Source of the DNA: Neckera pumila
Taxonomy: Eukaryota; Streptophyta; Bryopsida; Hypnales; Neckeraceae
DNA: 64,000 nucleotides
Assembly (NCBI GenBank): GCA_963969595.1
Contig: OZ018416.1
Coordinates: 4,666,065-4,730,064, forward strand
Reading direction: 5' to 3'
Within the stretch, counting starts at the first letter, position 1. Each line of letters begins with the position of its first letter. The notes below the pieces were generated by a model that saw only the letters and a list, made by a program, of their open reading frames with translations, was not told the DNA's origin and searched no databases. Made by a program: the position numbers and the translations under genes. Positions 48,611 to 59,537 of the stretch are shown here, in pieces.

Positions 48611-49110
48611 CACTACAAAAAATAAGGTGTATAAATGATTACAGAAAATGACTCCAAAATAGTCATTTTGGACAAAAATGACTTGCTAATGACTTTTAGC
48701 CCTGCAGTCATAATAGGCAAGTCATTATTTTAATGATTGCAAGTTTATTATTACCATCCAATTTGGACTTGGATGAAGAACAAATGAGTCTGTCTACATG
48801 GCGTTGAGATTTGACCACAAATTTTTTTGTAAATGCTGGGCAGTTGACCCTTTTGGGGAGAAATTCGGCCGATGTGGATGTCCAACTCGGCCAATTATGC
48901 ATTCACTTTGCAGTTGCACTAGAGTGTGACAAGTGCTGACGTGGACATTTGCAAGAGTCATGCGGAAGTCATTTTGCATTCATGAAAAAACTGTCACGAC
49001 CTGTCAGGGCTTGACACGTGTCTAGTCATTTTATACTTATAGCTGCAATTTCCACCTGCGCAGACGAGTGAACTACTAACGCATGGCAAGTCATTTTGAA
49101 GTCATTCTGG
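48611..49110. mobile_element. CACTA-like terminus with GTCATTTT subterminal repeats
   Basis: CACTACAAAAAATAAGG resembles the CACTACAAGAAA end of CACTA (En/Spm) transposons. The next 500 bp contain many copies of (A)AGTCATTTT or its inverse (48659, 48720, 48967, 49023, 49089, 49100), like subterminal binding repeats. No matching right end (TTGTAGTG) was found, so this is a truncated or misjudged element. Confidence 0.4.
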
Positions 49111-49254
49111 GTTTAGGGTCGGGATTGCACTAGAAATACAATTTAGGTTGTCCGGTTAGCTAGCCAAAAATGGCCAATAGGTAGGTCGGAGCATGTTTCT
49201 TGATTGGATCAGTTTTTCATTTTGACATCTATATGTTGGATGCCTGATTTTCTA

Positions 49255-49562
49255 ATTCCAAAATTTGAAAGGATAGAAAGCCCAAAATTCACCCAAACAG
49301 GGGTTGGTTTTCTAATTCTAGAAGTCTAAGAGGGTTAGGAAGCCAAAATCTGTCCATAAGGGTTTGGTTTTCTAATTCCAAAGTCCAAAAGTGTTAAGGA
49401 AGCCAAAATTCTACTCATAGGGTTCTACCCACAAGGATTTGGTTTTCTAAATTCCAAAGTCTAAGACTATAGGGAAGCCCAAAATCTACACACTTGAGGG
49501 GGCTGGTTTTCTAATCCCAAAGTCTGCAAAGATTAGGAAGCTAAAACTCATCCAACAGAGGC
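49255..49562. repeat. ~62-bp minisatellite, left part
   Basis: About five copies of a unit of the form 'ggttttctaattccaaagtc' plus 'taagagggttaggaagcc' plus 'aaaatctacccanaggg'. The same array resumes at 53940-54075, after the copia fragment and its insertion, so the array was split. Confidence 0.8.
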
Positions 49563-49868
49563 TCGTTTTCTTGCTTTGCTGCCTTTAGTGAACCTGTATA
49601 TCGCCACACTTGCGCAACAGCACTTGATGAGCCTATTCATTTTGCAGAAGCTGCTACTCATCCTCAGTGGCGTGCTGCCATGGAGCAAGAAATGGTTTCC
49701 ATTTATGAAAACCACACTTGGTCACTCATTGAATTGCCCCTGCTTCTGCCGATATCAAATACAAAGCGCATCTTGTAGCCCGCATAGATCACCAACAATC
49801 AGGATTTGACTACCAAGAGACGTTTTCTCCAGTCGTTAAGTGGTCAACAATGAGAATTCTTGTTTGTA

Positions 49869-52800
49869 AGGTAGGCAACCCAAAAGCGCTACTTTTTGCA
49901 ACTGAGCCTATTTTCTATTATTGAACTAGTGATAATTCCATAAGTTCTTGTGGGCAAGTGAAAGGAAGTTCCAACGCACTAGAGAATGTGGCATTTGGAT
50001 ACCATATGCAAAAGTTATTAAAGAATAAAGTTGGTGTCGTACGCGCAATCTAGACGTAAGTATCCTTAACACAAAAATGTGCCAAGATAACACGAAATAT
50101 CGTCCCAGGAAATTTCCGGATTCTATGTAGTATGTTCTAGCTATCCGGCTTTTCTATCTTTCTTTTCTTCTCACTTACTTACTCTCTTTCCGACTTCCTT
50201 CACAATCCGGATCATAAACTATCCGGAATCCGGTTTACGTCTCTGCTCCCAATCCGGTTTTCTATACCTCTGTTTTACCATCAGAGGGTCCACTATTGGT
50301 CTTGTAGAGGGGTAGGGACTCACCACTCGTTGTTCTCCTACAATTCTAACAAACACAAATAAAAACACCCAAGTACTCAAAGGGTTGTAGTAAGACAAGA
50401 AGATCCGGATCCTCACAGCTCCCGGATGGTAAATCCGGAAAGCAGGTCACTTAGGAATACTTCACTCTCCCTAACTACAACGACAGATCTCAGAGTTAAG
50501 TATAAGGGAGTGTGATCTTTCTAGAGGTTGGATGAATTCTAAGGTTGGCAGATCTTCCGGATAGGTGGGAACTTCCTTGGGCGGGCGCTTACCTCCGCAC
50601 GGCTTGACAACCGGACTCGCTTCCCCGCTACTCAGATCCGAACTACTCTAGTAGTAATTTAAAGACACAGTGCACAGCTCCTAAGTCAACAATCCAACAA
50701 CATTACAATAGCACACTCTCGACTTAGACCGTATTCTCCTAAAATCCGGATTCCTCCTCACCCGTCCGTTCCTTCCAACACCCAGACCACAAGTCCACGC
50801 AATCCGGATACACTGATAAAGCCAAACTGCATACCTGAGGGCTTAGATTTCGAAAAGGGAATGAAATACAAATAAATATCAACTAGGAGAGAATGAGAGG
50901 CAACTAACTTGTCCGCCCTTAAAAACCCAAATCAAAACCAAAGTCAACACCCTAAAAACAACAAAGGGCAGCTCAAAACCAGGGCAACCTCACACACACA
51001 CCAAGGAAATCCCGATTTAACCGGAAAGTCCTTATCCTTAAACTTCCGGAACCCAGACCCACACTAGGATTCCGGTTCCAGATCTAACTAACTAAATTCT
51101 AATCCACCACCACAAGTAATCCCCTTTGAACTACTTGGTCATCCGAGACTTCTTTGAACTCCCGGCTCCCTGCTTGGTTGTCGATTTACCGGAACCCTTG
51201 GCTGGCGTCATCTTGGCAGCTCGAGGCGGATTCTGCCGGGTTGCAGGAGACGTCTCCTCTTCATCCGTATCCTCCTCAGAATCAGTAGCGGATGCAAACT
51301 CACCGGATTCAGAGTCCTCAATCTCTTGCTTTGCTGGCTTCTTACCTTCCGGCTTCCGCTTCTCCGACTTCCGGAGTTTGAGTTGCTTCCCAGGTTCTAC
51401 CATCTCCAGTTCTTCTTCCGGATCCGAGAATTCGACCTCCACTATTTCCGTCTTCGTGTTCTTCCGGGTTTCCGGCCTCGCCTCGGGAGCTGGATCTCCT
51501 AAATCGATCAACTGTGTCCCCCGTGCTGGTGATGGTTCCGCCATGTGGGGGAATTTCTCCGGGTGCTCCCTTGCCGGATTTATCGTTCCCATACCTTCTA
51601 AGAGGTCCCTCTGGATTGGCAATCTTTGCCCTGTCTTTCCGGATCCTGCCGGAGACTGTGAGGAAGGACTAAAAGTACTCACTGTTCCCCACTTCTAGAA
51701 TTGACCCGAGGAAGGTACCTGGGGCAACTTGAAGAGAGACTTCAAGCCCGGGTCTTCTTTTGTTCCGGAAGTTCCGGCTCCGTACTTGACCGGCGACTCC
51801 ATGAAGATATCCGGAAGCGGCCCGAACTCGTCCTTGGCCACATCCAGAGGTCTCAGCAGCTGCCTCATCTCGTCCAAAACGGTCTTCATCTTGGCCTCGT
51901 AATCGACCAAGACCTGCAACACTCGAGATCCGGTGACGATGCCATTGGTATCTAATTTCTTCGTGAAGAGCGCGGACCGGATGATCAAATGTTCCGGTTG
52001 TTCTACCAACCCCTTCAAATCCCGGACGAGCTTCAGGGCATCCGTCTCCTTCTTCTGGGCTGAGATCGACTGTCCCTCCGTCCAGTGAAACTTGTTCTTG
52101 TAGTTATCCCGTTCCACCTTCAGTAGTGCGATCTCCTTGTCCTTCTCTTGGAGTAGTGCCGTTTCAGGTCTCTTCCGGATTTCGTTGAAGATCTTATCCA
52201 TCTCAACGTTCAATTCGCTGGCGACGCCCGTGATCACCCCTGCCATCTCGGCGTGCATCTTCCGACACTGTGCCATCCACTGGGCTCCGGCATCATAGAA
52301 GTCGGAGACATCGGTATACTTCGGCAACGGTTGGGTCAGGGCCGGATTCGATTCCGGCACGTCCATACTCGCTCTTCGTGAATCTGGATTGGTTAACTTA
52401 TGCCGTTTCTTCTTCTCCAGCGGCTTCGGTTCCGGATGCTCCTCTTCTTCTTCTTCTTCTTCGGTTGCTTCTCCCGTCGGCTTCAACTCCTCTGTGAATC
52501 CGTATTTCAGGATCTGCATTCCGGTCTCATACGCAACTTGTTCTGGCGGGGTCATGTAATCATAATAATGATACAAATGGAACAAGTACGTACTGACGGG
52601 ACTCTGCTTGGCCTTCTAAACCGCCATCGCCATCTTCTTAACCTTCTGGTGAATTAGGCCTGCCCAATTCACGACCCGGCCTTCCAGCGCTCCGAAAATC
52701 GTATTCGCGACTGTGACCGTAATTCTCGTGGGCTTTTCCGGATATACTATGGGAATCAGGAAATTCAGTAACCTCCTATGACGCTCATTGCTACAGTCAC

Positions 52801-53755
52801 TCACGGAGAAGCCCTCGTTGTGGTGCGGTGGCTTCTTGAATTTTCCCTCATGAAACTTATCCGTCCGGGTTGCGCTTCCGGATTCGGACTGCGTTAACCC
52901 GTAAGTTTCCGCCCACATCCCTTCCGTCCAGGACGATAACCGCCCTCTTGGCGTCGGCTCAAACTGGTTCGGCGCCCCAAAAACTAACTTCCGAAGAAAG
53001 TCCTCACTCCTCACCGTCCAGGGTTTCCGGATAAACCCTATACACCCTATTGTGGACAGATCTTCCTCTAACTCTAAACGTTCACCGGGATTAGATGGAA
53101 TGATCAGGTATAAGAGTTTGACAGACGGAACTGTCTTCTGTCCCTGTGCTGACGTTTCTGCCATTGAACTCTAATCCGGTGCAGTCGGCACCCTCCTTTC
53201 CTTCTCTCCCTATCCGGCCTAACTCACTACTCTTTCACTCTTCTACGAGAAAACGCGCTCCAAACCTGCAAACACACACCTCCTCAAGCGGAAGAAAGAG
53301 GGAGAAGAATGAGAAGATAATCCGCTTAAGTACCCGGCCAGTGACCGACACCCGTTGGTTCGGTCATTTAATGCGCCGCCGTTTTCAAACGGATCCCTAG
53401 TTCCCGTAGGCCGGACCCTTAGTTCGTAGGTTTGCCGGAATCCGGATCTCTTTCCGGTTTTTGGATCCGGTAAAAGTCCTTCCCTTACTCCTTCTACAAA
53501 TTTTTATGAGCCGGAATTTTCCGGCTACCTAGTTTCTACTAAAAGTTCCGATTCAAGGTTCCACTACTACAAAATTTTGAAAATATTTACGGAATTGATC
53601 CTAAACTAATCCGGATTTCTAAATAATGACATTGCGTGCTCCCACAGTTGGGTTCTAAAAGCGCCATCTATGGTCTGGTAAGAAACTGAATTTTGAGATG
53701 TACACACAGCATAGATGGCGCTTTAAGGTCAGTGGCGCTTTTGGGATGTCTACCT
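49869..53755 (-). mobile_element. 3.9-kb inverted-repeat element, TA duplication, one long ORF
   Basis: The ends AGGTAGGCAACCCAAAAGCG and the inverted CGCTTTTGGGATGTCTACCT match over ~25 bp. TA flanks each side (49867-49868, 53756-53757), and excision restores the copia reading frame. The right subterminal part repeats AAAGCGCCATCTATG inverted (about 53657 and 53711). Between the ends lies an unusually CCGG-rich unit (TCCGGA, TTCCGG, ATCCGG) with one long minus-strand reading frame, a leader and a long trailer. Whether the ORF belongs to this element, or to a further retroelement nested inside it, is not settled; I could not find inner LTRs. Confidence 0.7.
51131..53164 (-). pseudogene. plant 'putative transposon protein'-like gene, 677 codons with two internal TAG
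   Basis: One frame runs from ATG 53164 to the TAG at 51131-51133 and is broken only by TAG at 52616-52618 and 51695-51697. The N-terminal third has FIRKPWTVRSEDFLRKLVFG, W.EGMWAETYG, SDCSNERHRRLLNFLIPIVY and ITVTVANTIFGALEGR, with VSTYLFHLYHYYDY after the first stop. This resembles proteins annotated as putative plant transposon or retrotransposon-associated proteins. An acidic run (EEEEEEEE) follows, then a probable coiled coil (around LLQEKDKEIALLKVERDNYK). The C-terminal third is Glu/Lys/Ser rich with a basic end (KKSRMTK). Biochemical role unknown. Both internal stops sit in the same hexamer TAGAAG. It may be decayed CAG codons, readthrough, or splice acceptors; I favour decay. Confidence 0.6.
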
Positions 53756-53939
53756 TATAGCGGCCATGCATCACTGGGTTCTCTATCATCTAGATGTTAA
53801 GACGGCGTTTCTAAATGGCACCATCACTGATACTGTTTTTCTGAAGCAACCCCAGGGCTTTGCAAAACCCGACCATGAACATCTGGTATGCAGGCTCCAT
53901 AAAGCCTTATACGGCTTAAGGCAGTAAATTTTAGTCTGA

Positions 53940-54075
53940 GAATGTAAGAAAGACCAAAATCTACCCTCAGGGCTAGTTTCCTAAATTCTAAGTCCCCAAG
54001 TGTTAAAAACCCAAAATCACCCAAGCAAAGGTTGGTTTTCTAATTCCAAAATCAGAGAGTGATAAAAGGGCCAGA
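53940..54075. repeat. ~62-bp minisatellite, right part
   Basis: Two to three further copies of the 49255-49562 unit ('ggttggttttctaattccaaaatc'), following the TAA of the copia fragment. With the left part they bracket the whole composite insertion. Confidence 0.75.
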
Positions 54076-54292
54076 AATTGCCACATATGTCTCACATTTC
54101 AATACAAAGATTCAGTTCATCAAGTGGGAGGTCAGCTAGGCCATATACCTGGTCTACAGACTATACTAAGAGCCTAAGAGGTCTAAACTCTCTGGCTATA
54201 TACTGGCTGAAATTTTTTCAACAATTCAAGCTCTGTTTTGGTTCTAACACACTACAAGTATCCAACCACTATAAGAAAAGGGAGTATTTTAA

Positions 54293-55213
54293 CCCCTAAA
54301 GGACCAAGGCCTTTTTTCTGCCAAAAAACTCTCAAAACTGCCATTTCTAGAGCAAAGAGTAAAAAAATTTAAAAATTGTTTTTTTTGCACATCTAACCAT
54401 AGGATCTTATACCTAACTAGTACATGAGAATGTGTGGAAAAAATTTCAGAATTTTTGACCGCACAGATTGTAAGATATTTGCATTTGAAGTGAAAAAAAC
54501 AAGTTTTTGAGCACATTGCGTGACTAGATTTTTTGACTTTGAACATTTTTGACTTAAATTTTTTGCCCTATAGAGTTTTGAGCTTTAAATCTTTCTAGTG
54601 AAGAATTGAGTTGAGAGTCTAAGGAAAAAAAAGAAATTCAAAAATCTTAATTTTCATTCTTAAAAAAATTGTTAAGTAGAAGTAGGTACAAGATAGAAGG
54701 AAAATCTAAAATATTAATATCTTTTAGATGGAATTAGAATGCACTAATCCCAATGGTGAGATTGTTCTAGCACAAAAACTAAACCATGTGGAACTTTTTT
54801 TTTTAAAAAATTGCAAAAATGCATTCCAAAATGAATCCTACAAGTTATTTTTTTCAAGAAGATGCTCTAATTGCCCAAAAAACAAGATTGTCTATAACTT
54901 TTTCATAAAAAATCCAAATGAAATGAATCAAAGCTTTATTAATAGACAAAAATATAATCTATAAGGAAAAAAATTTAAGAAAAAAATTAAATTTTTTGCA
55001 AGTTTTTTTTGCTGCCCCTTCTCCCTTGTTTTGAGCTTATTTGGGCATAACTTTTGTTCCCGGGCACCGATTGAAAAAAATCTATGTTTCCACGAAGCTT
55101 ATTAGTTTTTCTATCTCTAAAAAAAGTTTCAGAAAGTCATGACAAAAATTCAGCCCGTAGGTACTTGCCCAAAATCCCATTTGTCTCCCGAACAGACAAT
55201 GGTCTTTTAAGGG
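54293..55213 (-). mobile_element. TTAA-flanked element, group II, 921 bp
   Basis: Ends are CCCCTAAAGGACCAAGGCC and GGTCTTTTAAGGG, flanked by TTAA at 54289-54292 and 55214-55217. It is the inverse of 2363-3235 over nearly all its length and of 18648-19206 in part (TGCTGCCC, 'gcataacttttgttcccgg', TTGCCCAAAATCCCATTTG). Non-coding. Confidence 0.88.
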
Positions 55214-55519
55214 TTAAATGAGTTTTGCAGTATCGTCCTAGAAATAAGGTTATAAGTAATAACCTTTAAAGAGCTTTCAATAAAAATTTACTAGAAACAT
55301 ATGCATCTCTAATAAATTTTTATTGAAAATCTCTTAAAAGGTTAGTACATATAATCTTATATTTAGGACTACATTTGAAAACTCACTTAAAACATCCCCT
55401 TCTTGTGTAGTGAACTGAATTTGCTTACAACAAAACTAGACTAGACAACTCGAAAATTTAATAGTTATATGTTCTAGCTTCAAGTCAAATCTCAAAAGTG
55501 AAGGTAGGCCATCCATTAA

Positions 55520-56431
55520 CTCCTAAAGTTTTATGACTATGTTTTCACCGAAAACGCTCAAAAGCTGCCATTTTTAAAACAAGTACCAAATTTTTGAAAA
55601 AAAACTTTTTTTGACACATGTAATTGTAGGATCTTGTAGTATTCTGACTTGAGAATATGCAATAAAATTTGAGAAATTTCCATGGCATAGATTGCAAGAT
55701 ATAAGCATTCAAATTCAATGAAATTATTTTTCTGGCATTGCAAAAAAACAGAGCAGCTATACTTTACAACCTCACTTTTCTATCCAATTCATGGTGCTTC
55801 TTTGGATTCTTCTTCTTGGATAAGTTGGTCACATGCTTGAAAAATTTCACATCATTTGGATTTTTACAACTTATAGAAAAAAAATAGTAAGTAGAAAGAA
55901 GTAGAAAATGATTCAAAATACTAATTTGTTAAGAATTTAATTATAATGGAATTGAAAAATGCCAATCCCAATGCTAGCAATGCTATGATAAACAATCTAC
56001 ATCCTATAATGTGTTTTTTCAAAAAAGATTGAAAATTGAGTAAGATAAAGGACTTCAAAGTTTATTTTAGAATAGAGAATCCATAACTGCCCGCAAACAA
56101 AAAATGCTCATAACTTTGACTCATTGATCAAAATAGAATGATTCAAAGCTTTTCACATATATATAATTCTAGAAAACTAGTTTCAAATATTTGTTTTTGA
56201 AAAAAGGGATTTTTTCTTAAGTGCCCGGATTGCCCATTTACGAAAAAAGTAACATATTAGGCCATAATTTAGACTCATATTTTCAAATGTCATGAAATTT
56301 AGTGCATATGAAAGATATTTCTTGTCCCCGCCTTCTATTAAAATTTGGGTCAAAAATATGGAAATCTCTAATCAAACATACTTGCCTAAAATTTCTATGT
56401 AGCCAAAAAATGCATGTTGGTTCTTTAGGGG
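55520..56431 (-). mobile_element. TTAA-flanked element, group I, 912 bp
   Basis: Flanked by TTAA at 55516-55519 and 56432-56435. Ends are CTCCTAAAGTTTTATGAC and GGTTCTTTAGGGG. Same order as 44545-45468 and 60434-61360. It lies about 300 bp from 54293-55213 without overlap. Non-coding. Confidence 0.9.
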
Positions 56432-56742
56432 TTAAGGAATAGTTGACTCTATTAATCAAGGTTGGACTTTGACTAGAAGATAAGGAGAAAAATAAATGGA
56501 AGGGACTCTAGTTGTAAGAAGTTAAATTTCAAGGTTTGTTTGGTTCTTAGACAAATTGGCAAGCATTCAGGAAATTACATTTGATAGGATTTGCACTATA
56601 AAAAATCTCTTAGAAGAAATAGAAAATTGGAAAGAAGAAGGAGAAAAGAAAAGAATTAGAGAACAAGGAAGGAGGTTAAAACCCCTTTAATTATTTGTAC
56701 ATTTGTTATGACATACGAAATTTGAATACAAAAGAAGACAAG

Positions 56743-56820
56743 ATGGTGATCAAGGGGCATTACAACAAGATCACGCTTATGATTCACAAAGATGGAACAA
56801 TTGAATCCGTGGCATTTGAG
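56743..56820 (+). other. possible short leader exon
   Basis: An ATG frame of 26 codons (starts MVIKGHYNKITLMIH) ends in GAG|GTAAGCC, a good splice-donor context. It lies about 260 bp before the conserved block with the hairpin at 57078-57102, as the frame at 1080-1142 precedes the related block at 2251-2340 (there by about 1.1 kb). Unrecognised; may be chance. Confidence 0.25.
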
Positions 56821-57029
56821 GTAAGCCTTTGATTTTATTTTCTCCATTCTTTTTATTTCATAAAAATTATTGATTTAGGATCATTTTTGGCTTGGCTTAG
56901 CCCAAGCCAACCGTTATTACTAATTTATAATTGAATTATTTAGAAATTGCACTTGGGCAAATTTAAAAAGTAGAAAAAGTAACATCTACCCTTTACTTAG
57001 AAGGTGTAATTGGACGGCACGCTAGACAT

Positions 57030-57102
57030 CCACTAGGAATTTGACCACAATAGAAATTTAGAACCCAGTTGTGTGTACTTTATCCTAAGGGTGAGGATAA
57101 AG
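57030..57102 (+). repeat. conserved block ending in a covarying hairpin
   Basis: A diverged copy of 2251-2339: CACGCTAGACATCCACTAGG, then CCCAGTTGTG, then a perfect 9-bp stem (57078-57086 with 57094-57102) around the loop AAGGGTG. Stem bases differ from the first copy at about five pairs, yet pairing stays complete. Confidence 0.5.
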
Positions 57103-58183
57103 CGCCCACATGTGTCAAATTTTGAGGTGCACAATATCAAAAAAAGAAAAGTCATAGTAAAAGAATTTAGAAATAACAATTTAAAATTGTAATTAGAAGG
57201 TTTTAGAAGTTGTTTAAGTGAAATTCACCACCAATTTAATTAACACTACTTTGTGGCACTTTCTAGTTCTAAAGATCAATCTAAAGCTAAATCAGTGTTG
57301 GTGGATGTTGATGAGTATCACACATTCCTTAAAAATAGTTAGATGTACAAGTGTGCTTCATGGCGGGGATTAATCTCTCAAGGCCTAATAACTTCTTGAT
57401 TATGGAGGTTTTCAATGAGTCGTCCCACTTTGGTATTTTTTGGCACTTGGAAGTGTTTGAATTTTGAATTTTAACAAAAATAAAGAACACTTTTTCTAGT
57501 ATATACATAATTAATTGTAAAAAATACTGACCACTAGATTTTTAAATTATAAATTTTTGGATGATCAACTTGTAGGCAAAAAACACAATTTTTGGAGAAG
57601 AAAAATTACAAAAAGATGATTAATGACCTTTCCCCCCAAATTGTTTTATTGGAATCTAAAGTAAGTGAAGAATTTTTTAATTTAGAAATGAGAAATAAAA
57701 CCTCTCTCAAATTCATATATATTTTCAAATAAAAGAAGTAGGACACCAAAACTGACCAAATTGGATCCTATAAAATTATAAATAATTTATCAATGCGTTA
57801 ATTTTTTAAATTTAAAGATTAATATATTATTTGGAACATCATCAAAAAAATTGGAATAATTCTAGTGATTTTGTGTTCTTCATCCCATTAGCTTGAACCT
57901 TATACTTTTTAAATTGCTAAAATTATAACTTTGAAAAATTCTCTCTAGACTTGGTTTATTTGTGCAGACCAAAGACTATCGAGAAATGTCTTAGAAAATA
58001 TTTTTTCCCATCACCACTATTCCTTTAATTGGGAAAAAATTATGCTTGCTCATGTATTCTACAAGACTACATTTCCTAAATAGATTTTAAAGTATTTTTT
58101 ACATTGAAATTTTGAAAACTGGAATAATGCAACAAGTGTGTCAACTTGTAACTCTACAAGACCCTACTTTACAAAATATTGAG

Positions 58184-59193
58184 GGGTGATTGCATTTTGA
58201 AACATGTAGAAAATTATTTTGGTGGCTTTTTTGGTGAATGACCATCTTCATAAAGATGTTACAAATGTCCAATTTTTATTTATTTATTTACAAATTTTTC
58301 TATTTTTTACTAATTAAAACATCAAAATATGTATTTTTTTGAGATTTGGTGCTTTTCTAGTTCTCCTACTTAGAGAATTTTTCTATGGTTTTCCTTTAGT
58401 AGGGTACCTTCCTTTAAAGGACAGACCCATAACACTGGTTTCAAGCCATTCTGCCTATCACTCAGTTTTCTATCCTAGATATGAATGAAAATTTTTATAT
58501 TTCTTTTTCAAAGACAGAACTCTACATGTCTTCTATACTTCATAAACTTTTTAGATTTTTTTGTGAATTTTTTTTTTTAATTCTGAAGAAAAAGTGCAGA
58601 AAAATCATATCAAATAGAAAAATATTTCAAAAAATCTGAAAATTTCACCATGTTTGTATATTACGGTGACAAACATCATAGTGTAAACTCAATTTCTATA
58701 TCATTAGATAAATAGAAAATAATAAACATTGAAAATACATCCAAAGTTCAAATTAAAGTATTCAATATTAAGAATTTTTTTCAAAATTCAAATTGGAGTA
58801 GAAACTAGAGTAGATGACCTTCATTTTGTTAGTTGGGCTTAAACTCAAAAATATCATTTTTGTGGAGAAATTTCAGATTTAGAGCAAGGAGCAACAACTT
58901 CCCAAAATACACTAAAATAGCATATTTTGTAATCCGTTTTTTTACTAACTTCTCATTCACTTGAAGACAAGCACTGGAAAGACTACAAATTCAATTGAAT
59001 ACTCTTCATAACTCACCATAGAAGGTCAACAAGGGAAAGGGGGATAGAAAAATGCTTCCAATCGCTTTTCATCTCCCCTAGATTGTCATCCAAACGCCAC
59101 TGAGTGGCACTGGCAGCATTTCAGGCTTAAATTATTCCAAAGAAAAGAAGGCATGAATATCGACGAAATCGACAAGTGTTTCATGCAATCACC
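58184..59193. mobile_element. 1.0-kb insertion with GGTGATTGCAT ends
   Basis: The left end GGGTGATTGCATTTTGAAAC and the right end GTTTCATGCAATCACC are inverted. TTGAG stands on both sides (58179-58183 and 59194-59198). Copy 1 of the segment has the single unoccupied TTGAG near 23938 ('aaaacattgagatttg'). The interior matches 29640-30355. A 5-bp duplication does not fit the common plant superfamilies. Non-coding. Confidence 0.75.
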
Positions 59194-59537
59194 TTGAGAT
59201 TTGTTTCATCCTACCGAGAATTTGCCATTGAAAATTTGAAAAAGACACATTGTGTCCTCTTAGTCTTTGAGGGGTTAAGGTAATTACACCTAAAATCACA
59301 GGGTTCCTAAAATTGCACACTGGATATTGGCTTGCTTAAAATGTACTCCCACTGTTCATATGACTCTATGATTGGTTTTAGGTACACCTATTTTCAGCAC
59401 TTTGGAAATTCGTAGTTTATTCACATAGGTGTCCAAAAAATGCATTCTAAAAGAATCTAGAATCCCCTTTTGACTACCAATGGGACCCCACAATTTTTTT
59501 TTCAATATGATAGTGAAAACCATGCTGAATTGCTTAA

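Larger units (their letters stand above)
49570..53928 (+). pseudogene. Ty1/copia reverse transcriptase fragment, split by insertion
   Basis: Part of the RNA-dependent DNA polymerase of a copia retrotransposon. First part, 49570-49868: HFAEAATHPQWRAAMEQEM, ENHTWSLIELP, then after an internal loss of roughly 15-20 codons YKAHLVARI, FDYQETFSPVVKWSTMRILV. Second part, 53758-53928: the conserved DVKTAFLNG block, QPQGFAKP and VCRLHKALYGLRQ, then TAA. The downstream YVDD catalytic motif, RNase H, integrase and LTRs are absent. The split is exactly at a TA dinucleotide, and deleting 49869-53757 joins the halves in frame. Flanking minisatellite lies on both sides, so this fragment was already decayed or captured inside the array. 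Non-functional. Confidence 0.88.

Noticed and set aside
52270..52657. Plus-strand frames rich in Leu/Pro/Phe
   Set aside because: Antisense of the acidic Glu run of the minus-strand 677-codon gene.
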